Shown here one piece after another: positions 1 through 7,930 of a stretch of DNA of 64,000 nt (position 1 is the first letter of the stretch; the number at the start of each line of letters is the position of its first letter). The notes below the pieces were generated by a model. The model was not told the origin of the DNA, ran no database searches, and saw nothing but the letters and a program-made list of their open reading frames with translations. The translations under genes and the position numbers were made by a program. This stretch comes from Aeromicrobium choanae (GTDB lineage: Bacteria; Actinomycetota; Actinomycetes; Propionibacteriales; Nocardioidaceae), in the NCBI RefSeq assembly GCF_900167475.1, contig NZ_LT796768.1:2418001-2482000 (forward strand). Reading direction: 5' to 3'.

Positions 1-890
1 TGATCCAGCACGGCACCGAGGAGCAGAAGCAGAAGTACCTGCCGAAGATGGCCACCGGCGAGGTCCGTGGCGCGTTCTCCATGTCCGAGCCGTCGCTGGG
101 CTCGGACGTGTCGGCGATCAGCACGAAGGCGACGAAGCTGGACGACGGCTCGTACGAGATCACGGGTCAGAAGATGTGGCTGACCAACGGCGGCAGCTCC
201 ACGCTGGTCGCGGTGCTGGTCAAGACCGACGAGGGCGCCGACAGCGTCTACAAGAACATGACCACCTTCCTGGTCGAGAAGGAGCCGGGCTTCGGCGAGA
301 CGGCCCAGGGCGTCACCGTCCCGGGCAAGATCGAGAAGATGGGCTACAAGGGCATCGACACGACCGAGATGATCCTGGAGAAGCACAAGATCGGTGCCGA
401 CCAGATCCTCGGTGGCACGCCCGGCCAGGGCTTCTACCAGATGATGGACGGCGTCGAGGTCGGCCGCGTGAACGTCGGCGCCCGCGCCGTGGGCATCGCG
501 AACCGCGCGTTCGAGCTGGGCATCGCCTACGCGCAGCAGCGTGAGACGTTCGGCAAGCCGATCGCGCAGCACCAGGCGATCCTCTTCCGGCTGGCCGAGA
601 TGGCCACCAAGGTCGAGGCCGCCCACACGATGGTCGTGCGTGCCGCCCGGCTCAAGGACTCGGGCAAGCGGATGGACGTCGAGGCCGGCATGGCCAAGAT
701 GCTCGCGAGCGAGTACTGCAACGAGGTCGTCGAGGCGTCGTTCCGGATCCACGGTGGCTACGGCTACTCCAAGGAGTACGAGATCGAGCGCCTCTACCGC
801 GAGGCCGCTTTCATGCTCATCGGCGAGGGCACGTCCGACATCCAGAAGATGATCATCGGCCGCAACCTGCTCAAGGACTACAAGCTCTGA
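1..890 (+). CDS. acyl-CoA dehydrogenase, 5' end outside the window
   Basis: This is the C-terminal part (about 295 residues) of an FAD-dependent acyl-CoA dehydrogenase, which makes the alpha,beta double bond in beta-oxidation-type degradation. The reading frame is open from base 3, upstream of the first ATG at 48, so the gene begins before the window. Visible family signatures are the substrate/FAD loop MSEPSLGSD, the C-terminal helical domain with QRETFGKPIAQHQ, and RIHGGYGY followed by GEGTSDIQ, where the Glu is the expected catalytic base. A strong hairpin follows the stop. The exact substrate cannot be read from the sequence. Confidence 0.93.
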   Translation, partial: IQHGTEEQKQKYLPKMATGEVRGAFSMSEPSLGSDVSAISTKATKLDDGSYEITGQKMWLTNGGSSTLVAVLVKTDEGADSVYKNMTTFLVEKEPGFGETAQGVTVPGKIEKMGYKGIDTTEMILEKHKIGADQILGGTPGQGFYQMMDGVEVGRVNVGARAVGIANRAFELGIAYAQQRETFGKPIAQHQAILFRLAEMATKVEAAHTMVVRAARLKDSGKRMDVEAGMAKMLASEYCNEVVEASFRIHGGYGYSKEYEIERLYREAAFMLIGEGTSDIQKMIIGRNLLKDYKL

Positions 891-910
891 CCCCAGGTCA
901 CCGCTTCGGC

Positions 911-947
911 GACGGCCCCGCATCCACTCCGTGGACGCGGGGTCGTC
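911..947 (+). terminator. hairpin terminator after the acyl-CoA dehydrogenase
   Basis: Two 17-nt arms (911-927 and 931-947) pair at 15 of 17 positions, and the other two can form G-U wobbles. The loop is TCC. There is no clear T-run, which is common for hairpin terminators in GC-rich actinobacteria. It lies 20 nt after the stop codon and just before the promoter of the next gene. Confidence 0.6.
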
Positions 948-962
948 GTCCGTCCGCCGGGC

Positions 963-968
963 TACGCT
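963..968 (+). promoter_or_regulatory. -10 element of a leaderless promoter
   Basis: TACGCT matches the TAnnnT form and is followed by 6 nt and then the ATG at 975. There is no Shine-Dalgarno sequence before that ATG, so transcription probably starts at or next to the start codon. Confidence 0.45.
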
Positions 969-974
969 GGCCGC

Positions 975-1451
975 ATGGCCCAGATCTTCTCGTTGGAGTA
1001 CCCGCAGTCCCTTGGCGTCTTCGATGACTACGCCGCCGCCCAGAAGGCCGTCGACCACCTGTCCGACCACGAGTTCCCCGTGGAGACCGTGCTGATCGTC
1101 GGCACCGACCTCAAGCAGCTCGAACGGGTCACCGGCCGCCTCACGTGGGGGCGCGTGATCCTCAGCGGCGTGCTGGGCGGCGCCTGGTTCGGCCTGCTGA
1201 TCGGCCTGCTCCTGGGCATCTTCGCCGCCGAGGGCGACTGGCTCGCCGCCGTGCTCACCGGCATCCTGCTCGGCGTGGTGTGGGGCGCGATCATCGCCGC
1301 GGTGGGCTACGCCAGCTCGCGGGGCCAGCGTGACTTCTCCAGCGTCAAGACGATCCTGCCGAGCAAGTACGAACTGCTCGTCGAGCACAAGCACCTCGCA
1401 CGCGGCCAGGAGCTGCTGGCGGGGCTGCCCGGCTCCGCCACCACGTTCTGA
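975..1451 (+). CDS. general stress protein 17M-like membrane protein
   Basis: This 158-residue protein resembles the YflT/general-stress-protein-17M-like family common in actinobacteria. The N-terminal ~55 residues (ending near TDLKQLERVTGRLTWG) form the small soluble domain. Two Gly-rich hydrophobic segments follow at about 62-84 and 88-111, a glycine-zipper-like hairpin typical of this family. The soluble tail ends with a segment about the stability of the lumenal or cytosolic side that I cannot assign. The molecular function is not known. The start is set by a leaderless-type TACGCT box 6 nt upstream. Confidence 0.8.
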   Translation: MAQIFSLEYPQSLGVFDDYAAAQKAVDHLSDHEFPVETVLIVGTDLKQLERVTGRLTWGRVILSGVLGGAWFGLLIGLLLGIFAAEGDWLAAVLTGILLGVVWGAIIAAVGYASSRGQRDFSSVKTILPSKYELLVEHKHLARGQELLAGLPGSATTF

Positions 1452-1559
1452 GGCCACGCCGCTGGGTCGGGTGGGACGCATCTTTGTTGGTGTGGCGCAA
1501 GAGAACGTAGAGTCGGAGTCCGTGCGGCCGCTCGCGTCGCGCCGCTCCTGGAGGTCCCC

Positions 1560-2861
1560 GTGCGTTCCCGCCTTGCTGCCGCGTCCCTCGCGCTCGCCGT
1601 CGCGACCGGTCTGCTCGCCGTCCCGCTGACCGCCGGCCCCGCGTCGGCCGCCCCGGCTCGGTGCGCGGCGTACGGCGACGTGGTGCGCGAGACGTCCGCC
1701 GGCGGAGTGCTGGCCGGCCGCACGCCGCTGCTGGTCGCCTCGTACAACATCGCGGGCTACAACGCCTCGGCCGGCACCATGCCGCGGTGGGAGTCTCGCG
1801 CCGACCGGATCGTCGACAAGATCATGCGCTGTGCGCCTGACGTGATCGGCCTGCAGGAGGCCTCGGAGGCGTGGATGCAGCGCCGCCCGGCGGGCTCGCG
1901 CAACCACGCGCAGTACGAGCACGTGGTCGACCTGATGAACGCGCGCACCGCCGGGGCGCCCTACCGGGTCACGAACACGAACCGGAAGCAGTGCCCGACG
2001 ACGGGTCCGAACCCCGCCGTGTGGAACGGCACGTGGAAGGGCCAGCGCGCGCCCTGGCGCGCCTGCACGACCTCACCCTCGGCGAGCTCGTCGGACAACC
2101 GCACCGTCTACGACTCGCGGGTCCTCGAGGTCGTCCGCCACGGCTCGCGCGCCCTGTCGAGCGCCACGTCCACCAAGCGCACCCTGGACTGGACGGTCTT
2201 CCGCGTCCGCGCGACCGGCCGGCAGTTCGTCTTCGCGAACACCCACCTCGACGCCCGCTACCGGGGCAGGGCGATCACGACCTCCGCGTCGAACTCGTTC
2301 CGCCGCAAGCAGGCCGCCCAGGTGCTGGCGACGGTCAAGCAGCTGCGTGCCGGCACCCCGGCCGCCGTCCTGGTCGGCGACATGAACAGCAACGGGCGCA
2401 CCCGCAGCACGACCGCCGTGGACGACTTCACGCGCGCCGGCCTCTTCGACCTGCTCGGCACCGATCGCCGCAAGTACAAGTCGAAGAGCGCGAGATGGCG
2501 CGGATCGTGCAAGTCGGTGGGGGTCACCTCCTCGCTCACCAACACGCGCAAGTGGCGGGTGCCGCTGCACGTGAAGCGACGGATCAACGTCTCGTACAAC
2601 TCCTCCAACGCCGTCTCGGGCAAGGGGCCTGGCAGCGCGAAGAACACGTGCATGTACCGCGACAAGAAGCTGAAGCGACCGCGCGGCTCCACGCCCGGCG
2701 CCTACTACCGCCAGCAGGGCACGCGCATCGACTACGTCCTGGCGGCGGGCTTCCGCGGGCGCGGCTGGGAGACCGTGGTGGACGCGAACCTGCGCAAGGC
2801 GCGCTACCGCGTGACCCCGCCGTCCGACCACAACATGGTCGCGGCGACGCTCGCGTTCTGA
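1560..2861 (+). CDS. secreted endonuclease/exonuclease/phosphatase family protein
   Basis: A 433-residue exported protein of the DNase I-like endonuclease/exonuclease/phosphatase fold. It starts at GTG with GGAGG 6 nt upstream. A classical Sec signal peptide occupies about residues 1-31, ending at an Ala-rich PASAAPA cleavage region. Fold motifs in order are VASYNIAGYN (metal-site Asn), DVIGLQEA (metal-binding Glu), FANTHLDARY (active-site His), VLVGDMNSNG (Asp/Asn pair) and PPSDHNMVAA (terminal SDH catalytic motif). All catalytic positions look intact. Several Cys residues in the middle could form disulfides outside the cell. Whether the substrate is nucleic acid, a phospholipid or another phosphodiester cannot be decided here. 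Confidence 0.85.
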   Translation: MRSRLAAASLALAVATGLLAVPLTAGPASAAPARCAAYGDVVRETSAGGVLAGRTPLLVASYNIAGYNASAGTMPRWESRADRIVDKIMRCAPDVIGLQEASEAWMQRRPAGSRNHAQYEHVVDLMNARTAGAPYRVTNTNRKQCPTTGPNPAVWNGTWKGQRAPWRACTTSPSASSSDNRTVYDSRVLEVVRHGSRALSSATSTKRTLDWTVFRVRATGRQFVFANTHLDARYRGRAITTSASNSFRRKQAAQVLATVKQLRAGTPAAVLVGDMNSNGRTRSTTAVDDFTRAGLFDLLGTDRRKYKSKSARWRGSCKSVGVTSSLTNTRKWRVPLHVKRRINVSYNSSNAVSGKGPGSAKNTCMYRDKKLKRPRGSTPGAYYRQQGTRIDYVLAAGFRGRGWETVVDANLRKARYRVTPPSDHNMVAATLAF

Positions 2862-2907
2862 CGATCCGCCATGATGGTCCCGCACCATCGGCGACAGTGA
2901 GGACGAC

Positions 2908-3981
2908 ATGAGCAAGACGAACCCGGGCCACTTCTTCGAGGACTTCACGCTCGGACAGGTGATCGAGCACGCCACGCCCCGCACGATCACCGAGGGCGAC
3001 CGGGCGGTCTACGGCTCGATCTACCCCACGCGCTTCGCGGTGCCCTCGTCCGCCGTGTTCGCCGCCTCGGTCGGCCTGACGGGATCGAACGGCGAGGGCC
3101 ACCCCGTCGAGGACCTCATCGGCTTCCACGTCGCCTTCGGCAAGACCGTTCCCGACGTCTCGCTCAACGCGGTGGCGAACCTCGGGTACGCCGAGTGCCG
3201 CTTCCACGCGCCGATCGTCCCGGGCGACACGATCTCCACGTCGTCCGAGGTCATCGGCCTGAAGCAGAACTCGAACGGCAGGACGGGTGTGGTCTACGTG
3301 CGCTCCACCGCCGTCAACCAGCGCGACGAGGTCGTCCTGGACTGGGCGCGCTGGGTCATGGTGCACAAGCGGGACACCGAGGCGCCCGCGCCCGAGACGG
3401 TGGTGCCCGAGCTCGCGCCGTTCGTCGCCGCCGAGGACCTCGTGATCCCGGCCGGTCTGGACTTCACCGGCTACGACTTCAAGGCCGCCGGCGAGCCCCA
3501 CCGCTTCGACGACTACGCGGTCGGCGAGAAGATCGACCACGTCGACGGCGTCACGCTGACCGAGTCCGAGCACCAGCAGGCCACGCGCCTGTGGCAGAAC
3601 ACCGCCAAGGTGCACTTCAACGTCGAGGCCCGCCCCGACGGCAACAACCTCGTCTACGGCGGCCACGTCATCTCGCTGGCGCGTGCGCTGGCGTTCAACG
3701 GCCTGGCCAACGCCCAGCTGATCGCCGCGATCAACGCCGGGGCGCACACGTCGCCCGCGTTCGCCGGCGACACGATCTACGCGTGGAGCGAGGTGCTCGA
3801 CAAGGCCGAGACGTCCGCACCCGGCGTGGGGGCGCTGCGGCTGCGGCTCGTGGCCACGAAGGGCCGCGACGAGTCGATGACGCTCAAGGGCGACGACCCT
3901 TCGACGGGCTCAGGAGGGTCCGGGAAGTACGCCCCCGGCGTGCTGCTCGACCTCGACCACTGGGTGCTCGTGCCACGCTGA
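2908..3981 (+). CDS. MaoC-like double hot-dog acyl-CoA hydratase
   Basis: A 357-residue protein with two tandem hot-dog domains (about 1-160 and 190-357), each with a MaoC-type hydratase core (GYAECRFHAPIVPGD in the first, LVYGGHVISLARALAFNG in the second). Length and layout match mesaconyl/2-methylfumaryl-CoA hydratase-like MaoC proteins, which hydrate an enoyl-CoA. The physiological substrate is not proved. GAGGA lies about 7 nt before the ATG. A short Gly/Ser-rich loop (STGSGGSGK, near residue 333) interrupts the second domain and looks like a local insertion. The next gene begins 4 nt after the stop, so the two are probably co-transcribed. Confidence 0.85.
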   Translation: MSKTNPGHFFEDFTLGQVIEHATPRTITEGDRAVYGSIYPTRFAVPSSAVFAASVGLTGSNGEGHPVEDLIGFHVAFGKTVPDVSLNAVANLGYAECRFHAPIVPGDTISTSSEVIGLKQNSNGRTGVVYVRSTAVNQRDEVVLDWARWVMVHKRDTEAPAPETVVPELAPFVAAEDLVIPAGLDFTGYDFKAAGEPHRFDDYAVGEKIDHVDGVTLTESEHQQATRLWQNTAKVHFNVEARPDGNNLVYGGHVISLARALAFNGLANAQLIAAINAGAHTSPAFAGDTIYAWSEVLDKAETSAPGVGALRLRLVATKGRDESMTLKGDDPSTGSGGSGKYAPGVLLDLDHWVLVPR

Positions 3982-3985
3982 GCCC

Positions 3986-4594
3986 ATGAACGCCTACGAG
4001 TCCGCCACGGAGCTCTGGCTCGTCCGCCACGGCGAGACCGAGTGGAGCCGTGCGTGGAAGCACACCTCGGTGACCGACCTGGAGCTGACCGAGCTCGGCC
4101 GCGAGCAGGCCAAGGCCTTGCGTCCGCTGTTGACGGGCGTGTCGTTCGACCGCATCTGGAGCAGCCCTCGGCGCCGGGCTCTCGACACCGCCGAGCTGGC
4201 CGGCTGCGAGCTCGGCGAGGTCGAGGTGGTCGAGGACGTCGTCGAGTGGGACTACGGGCAGTACGAGGGCGTCACCACCGAGGAGATCCGCCGCACCGTG
4301 CCGGACTGGACGGTGTGGTCGCACCCGTCGCCCGGGGGCGAGACGGCCGAGCAGGTCGGCGCCCGCCTCGACCGCGTGGTGGACCGCGCGCGCTCACTCG
4401 GCGGACGCACGCTGGTCTTCGCGCACGGGCACTCGCTGCGGGTCCTCGCGGCGCGCTGGCTGGGCCTCGACGTGGCCGACGGCCGCGTCTTCGCGCTGGA
4501 CACCGCGACGTACTCGGTGCTGGGCGACGACCGCGGGCAGCCCGTGGTTCACCAGTGGAACGTGCCGGACAGCACGCGCGCCCACAGGCTCTAG
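3986..4594 (+). CDS. histidine phosphatase family protein (phosphoglycerate mutase-like)
   Basis: A 202-residue member of the histidine phosphatase superfamily. The catalytic LVRHGET motif begins near residue 12, the second conserved His is in FAHGHSLRV and the supporting Arg/Glu appear in SSPRRRALDTAEL and WDYGQYEG. It fits acid-phosphatase or phosphoglycerate-mutase-like proteins. In M. tuberculosis a comparable gene (gpm2, Rv3214) lies beside the same ParA/DEAD-helicase block, so it may belong to the conserved neighbourhood, though here several genes intervene. The start lies 4 nt after the preceding stop with little ribosome-binding signal, suggesting translational coupling. Confidence 0.88.
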   Translation: MNAYESATELWLVRHGETEWSRAWKHTSVTDLELTELGREQAKALRPLLTGVSFDRIWSSPRRRALDTAELAGCELGEVEVVEDVVEWDYGQYEGVTTEEIRRTVPDWTVWSHPSPGGETAEQVGARLDRVVDRARSLGGRTLVFAHGHSLRVLAARWLGLDVADGRVFALDTATYSVLGDDRGQPVVHQWNVPDSTRAHRL

Positions 4595-4597
4595 TCT
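4592..4597 (+). promoter_or_regulatory. -10 element (TAGTCT) for the PHP gene
   Basis: TAGTCT overlaps the stop of the phosphatase gene and is followed by 7 nt and then GTG 4605. It suggests a separate leaderless transcript for the PHP gene. Confidence 0.4.
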
Positions 4598-4604
4598 TCG
4601 TAAG

Positions 4605-5429
4605 GTGCGCATCGACCTCCACACCCACTCGACGCGATCCGACGGCACCGACACGCCGGGCGACCTCGTGCGCAAGGCGAAGGCCGAGGGACTCGACGCG
4701 ATCGCCCTCACCGACCACGACGCGACCGAGGGGTGGGCCGAGGCGCAGGAGGCGGCCGAGGAGGTCGGGCTGCGGCTGATCCGCGGCATCGAGATCTCGA
4801 CGCAGTTCGAGGGCCTGAGCGTGCACCTGCTGGGGTACGAGTTCGACCCCGGGTACGCGCCGCTCGTCGAGGAGCTCGAGCGCGTGCTGGGCGGCCGGAA
4901 CCAGCGGCTGCCGCGGATCCTGGACAGGCTCGCGGCGCTGGGCATGCCGCTCACCGAGGCGGAGGTGTTCGCGGTCGCCGGCGACGCCGCGGCCTGGGGT
5001 CGCCCCCACGTGGCCGATGCGATGATCGCGAAGGGCTACATCAAGGACCGCGACGAGGCCTTCCGTGACTGGCTCGTCCCCGGCAAGCCCGGCTACGTCG
5101 GGCGCTACTCGGCCGACCTGTTCGACGCGGTGCGGCTGCTCCGCGAGGCGGGCGGCCGTCCGGTGGTGGCCCACGCGTGGGCCCGCGAAAGCCGCGGCAA
5201 GATGACCGCCGAGCTGCTGGGCGAGCTCACGGCCGCGGGACTGGCCGGTCTCGAGGTCGACCACCCCGACCACGACGAGCGGGCACGCGCCGGGCTCCGG
5301 GCGATCGCCGAGGACCTCGGTCTGGCACGCACCGGCTCCAGCGACCACCACGGAGCAGGCAAGGGGCCGGCGTTCCACCTCGGCGCCAACCTCACCGACC
5401 CCGAGCAGCTGGAGCGCCTGCTGGGTTGA
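4605..5429 (+). CDS. PHP domain phosphoesterase
   Basis: A 274-residue PHP (polymerase and histidinol phosphatase) protein. The metal-binding motifs are plain: DLHTHSTRSDG near residue 3, LTDHDATEGW, GIEISTQ, VVAHAWA and SSDHHGA close to the C-terminus. The layout matches stand-alone PHP proteins such as the RNase AM (TrpH/YciV)-type 5'-3' exonucleases or nucleoside 3',5'-bisphosphate phosphatases, so hydrolysis of a nucleotide or RNA 5' end is the best guess. It is a single-domain protein with no fused partner. The GTG start is preferred because a TAGTCT box precedes it by 7 nt and DLHTHS starts three residues in, as usual for the family. Confidence 0.88.
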   Translation: MRIDLHTHSTRSDGTDTPGDLVRKAKAEGLDAIALTDHDATEGWAEAQEAAEEVGLRLIRGIEISTQFEGLSVHLLGYEFDPGYAPLVEELERVLGGRNQRLPRILDRLAALGMPLTEAEVFAVAGDAAAWGRPHVADAMIAKGYIKDRDEAFRDWLVPGKPGYVGRYSADLFDAVRLLREAGGRPVVAHAWARESRGKMTAELLGELTAAGLAGLEVDHPDHDERARAGLRAIAEDLGLARTGSSDHHGAGKGPAFHLGANLTDPEQLERLLG

Positions 5430-5447
5430 GGTCAGTTTCCATCATGG

Positions 5448-5493
5448 CTTGCCACAATGGAAAGTCACGAGTTAGACTTTCCGTGTTGGCAAG
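5448..5493 (+). promoter_or_regulatory. 46-bp interrupted palindrome covering a promoter
   Basis: Arms are perfectly symmetric: CTTGCCA (5448-5454), 4 nt, GGAAAGTC (5459-5466), 8-nt centre, GACTTTCC (5475-5482), 4 nt, TGGCAAG (5487-5493). A promoter lies inside: TTGCCA (5449-5454), 18 nt, TAGACT (5473-5478). The site precedes a gene pair whose second member is a winged-helix regulator, so it is probably the autoregulatory operator. Its span of over four helical turns suggests two cooperating dimers. Confidence 0.6.
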
Positions 5494-5524
5494 TCACACT
5501 GGCACGTCGAGACGTGGGGGAATC

Positions 5525-5953
5525 ATGACCGAACGGGACGAGGCGCGAGAAGCGCTCGAGCAGATCGCCGCCACGCGTCGGGAGACCGCGCACCGGGCCG
5601 CCAGCCCGAAGGGGTACTACGCCGTCGCTGGTGCCGGGATGGGCCTGGTGATCCTCGGGCTCGGCCTCGACGGGCCGGTGCGATGGGTCCTGTACGCCGT
5701 CGGCCTGGCCACCACGTTCGGTGCGATGAACTGGTACACGAAGCACACGGGCATCGTCACGTTCGCGACGTTGCGCGAGCCCGGGGCCTGGCGCGCCTGG
5801 CTGATGATCGGCGTGTCGCTGGTCGCGCTCGCGGTGTCGTGGACCGGGCCCGTGGTGGCCGCGGTGGGAGCGGTGGTCACGGCGCTCGCGTGGGCCGCCC
5901 TGGGCCCGAAGTGGGACGCCGCGTGGGTGCGCAGCATCGAGGAGCAGCCGTGA
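5525..5953 (+). CDS. four-helix membrane protein of unknown function
   Basis: A 142-residue protein with a charged N-terminal helix (TERDEAREALEQIAATRRET, with heptad-like spacing) and then about four hydrophobic segments at residues 31-50, 53-70, 91-107 and 109-127. I do not recognise a named family with confidence; similar small proteins are often encoded beside PadR/MarR-like regulators. The ATG is chosen over upstream in-frame starts because GTGGGGGA precedes it and the palindromic promoter lies directly upstream. Its stop overlaps the next start (GTGA), so translation of the two is coupled. It may be the sensor or target of that regulator. Confidence 0.75.
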   Translation: MTERDEAREALEQIAATRRETAHRAASPKGYYAVAGAGMGLVILGLGLDGPVRWVLYAVGLATTFGAMNWYTKHTGIVTFATLREPGAWRAWLMIGVSLVALAVSWTGPVVAAVGAVVTALAWAALGPKWDAAWVRSIEEQP

Positions 5954-6234
5954 GCGACGTCGCCTTCGACCCGCTGATCCACGCGCCGCACCGCCTGCAG
6001 ATCTGCGCCATCCTCGACACGGTCGACAAGACGGAGTTCGCCCTGCTGCGCGAACGCCTGGACGTGAGCGAGTCGGTCCTCAGCAAGCAGGTGAAGGCCC
6101 TGGAGGACGCCGGCTACGTGAAGGTCACCAAGGCCACCCGCGCCGGCCGCGTGCGCTCGTGGGCCGCGTTCACGAAGGCCGGCCGCGCCGCGTACCGCGA
6201 CCACGTCGCCGCGCTGCGCGCCATCGTCGGCTGA
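5950..6234 (+). CDS. small winged-helix transcriptional regulator
   Basis: A 94-residue protein consisting of little more than one winged-helix domain of the MarR/ArsR-like HTH type (PF13601-like). The recognition helix lies in LDVSESVLSKQVKALEDAGYV and the wing in KVTKATRAGRVRSWAAFT. There is no effector domain, and the lone Cys (in LQICAILD) does not form a metal or thiol motif. It overlaps the upstream membrane-protein gene by 4 nt. The palindrome at 5448-5493 is the obvious candidate operator. Confidence 0.85.
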   Translation: MSDVAFDPLIHAPHRLQICAILDTVDKTEFALLRERLDVSESVLSKQVKALEDAGYVKVTKATRAGRVRSWAAFTKAGRAAYRDHVAALRAIVG

Positions 6235-6262
6235 CCGCCGCCGGCGGGCGGGTGCCGGGGCG

Positions 6263-7096
6263 TCAGTGGGAGAGCAGGAAGTCGCGCCAGTCGTCGACGA
6301 ACTCGTCGGGCGCCTCGACGGCGGGGGAGTGCGCCGCGGACGGCAGGATCACGATCCGGGTGCCGAGCCGCTCGGCCATCTCGGCCTGGGCGTCGTGGGG
6401 CCACGCGTCGTCGGTCTCCCCGCGGGCGACCCAGACCGGCACGCCCGTCGCTGCGACCTCGTCGACCCGGTCGGGGGCGTCGAGCAGGTGCTGCGTCATC
6501 GCCTTGAGCGAGGCCGGCGCATTGGCCGAGAATCGCTTCCCGAGGAAGGCGGTGATCTGGGCGGGTCGCTTGATGCCCTGCTCGCGCAGCTGGTGGATGT
6601 CCAGCAGCGGCACCTTGCCGATGGCCGCCGCGATGCGCTTCAGCGGCCGCGTCGGGGAGTCGCCGAGGGCGCCCGGGCCCGAGCACAGCAGGGTCAGGGT
6701 CCGCACGCGCTCGGGGTGGGCGATCGTCAGGGTCTGGGCCACGAGGCCGCCGAACGAGTGGCCGAGCAGGTGGAAGCGCTCGTCCTCGAGCAGCTCGTCG
6801 GCCACCGCGAGGGCATCGGCCGCCAGGGCGTCGAGCGAGTAGTCGTCCAGCGCGTCGCCGGGGGACTCGTACTGTCCGCGCTGGTCGAACGTCACGACGT
6901 CGAACCCGAGCTCCGCCAGCAGCGGCAGGACGGGGGTGAAGTCCTCCTTGCTGCCGGTCCAGCCGGGCACGAGCAGGATCGATCCGCGGCGCTGGCCGGC
7001 GGCGCGCGCCCGGTGGACGGCGTGCTCGGCCCGGGACGTCTCGGCGCGGAGGACCTCGACGCCCTCGGGGATCTCGAGGGTCTTGGGGACGCTCAC
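6263..7096 (-). CDS. alpha/beta hydrolase
   Basis: A 277-residue cytosolic alpha/beta-hydrolase-fold protein. The oxyanion/strand region is SILLVPGWTGSKEDF, the nucleophile elbow is GHSFGG with the catalytic Ser, an acidic residue sits in RGETDDAWP, and the catalytic His is in LPSAAHSPAVEAP near the C-terminus. The triad is complete. The length and cap suit a broad class of esterases, haloperoxidase-like or lipase-like enzymes; the substrate cannot be told. It follows the SDR gene on the same strand with a 4-nt gap and is probably co-transcribed with it. Confidence 0.85.
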   Translation of the reverse strand: MSVPKTLEIPEGVEVLRAETSRAEHAVHRARAAGQRRGSILLVPGWTGSKEDFTPVLPLLAELGFDVVTFDQRGQYESPGDALDDYSLDALAADALAVADELLEDERFHLLGHSFGGLVAQTLTIAHPERVRTLTLLCSGPGALGDSPTRPLKRIAAAIGKVPLLDIHQLREQGIKRPAQITAFLGKRFSANAPASLKAMTQHLLDAPDRVDEVAATGVPVWVARGETDDAWPHDAQAEMAERLGTRIVILPSAAHSPAVEAPDEFVDDWRDFLLSH

Positions 7097-7100
7097 CGGA

Positions 7101-7859
7101 TCATCGACCCCGCTGGGCGATCTTCGCGACCAGGGTGGCGGGGGCGTGCCGCGCCACGGTCGAGAGCACCTTGTAGCGCAGCGAGGGCACGGAGATCGCC
7201 TTGCCGCGCTCGAGGTCGCGCAAGGAGCCCTTGACCACCGCGTCGGCCTTGAGCCACATCCACTTCGGCACGTCGCCGATCTCGGCGCCCATCCGCTGGT
7301 GGAACTCGGTGCGCGTGAAGCCGGGGCACAATGCCTGCACGGTGATGCCGACGTCGGCGTAGTGCCAGTTGGCCCACTGGGAGATGTTCACCAGCCACGC
7401 CTTGTGGGCGGAGTACGCGCCGCGCGGGGTGAACGCCGCGACGCTGGCGACGTTGATGATCCCGCCGCGGCCGCGGCCCGACATGGACTTGATGGCAGCG
7501 TCCATCAGGTGCATCGGCGCGCGCACGAGCAGGTCGAGCTGGCGGTCCTCGTCGGCGATGGCGGTGGAGCCGAACCAGCCGGCCAGGGAGGCGCCCGCGT
7601 TGTTGACCAGCAGGTCGATCGGGCGGCCCGACTCGGAGAGGCGGTCCGCGACGCGGTCCATCCCCTGCGGGGTGGCCAGGTCGGCGGTGATGACCTCGAC
7701 CTCGACCCGGTGCGCGTCGGTCAGCTCGGCCGCGACCTGCTCCAGCCGCACGGTGTCGCGAGCGACGAGGACGAGGTGGGTCCCACGCCGCGCCAGCTGC
7801 CGCGCGAACGCGTTTCCGATGCCGGCGGTGGCGCCGGTGATCAGGGCCGTTCGGGTCAT
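7101..7859 (-). CDS. short-chain dehydrogenase/reductase (SDR)
   Basis: A 252-residue classical SDR. It shows the cofactor motif TGATAGIG at residues 8-15, the NNAG motif (VNNAGASL), a catalytic Ser in NVASVAAF and the YSAHK active site. The C-terminus carries extra basic residues (WLKADAVVKGS onwards) typical of the DltE/SDR subfamily. Arg residues after the first strand suggest NADP(H) preference. The physiological substrate is unknown. It is the first gene of a two-gene unit with the hydrolase and is divergent from parA. Confidence 0.87.
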   Translation of the reverse strand: MTRTALITGATAGIGNAFARQLARRGTHLVLVARDTVRLEQVAAELTDAHRVEVEVITADLATPQGMDRVADRLSESGRPIDLLVNNAGASLAGWFGSTAIADEDRQLDLLVRAPMHLMDAAIKSMSGRGRGGIINVASVAAFTPRGAYSAHKAWLVNISQWANWHYADVGITVQALCPGFTRTEFHQRMGAEIGDVPKWMWLKADAVVKGSLRDLERGKAISVPSLRYKVLSTVARHAPATLVAKIAQRGR

Positions 7860-7930
7860 GGATCCAGCATGCCAGTCAACCGCTGTCCTGCCTGCGGTAG
7901 GCCCACCCCGGTCGATGGCACAATGTCGGC

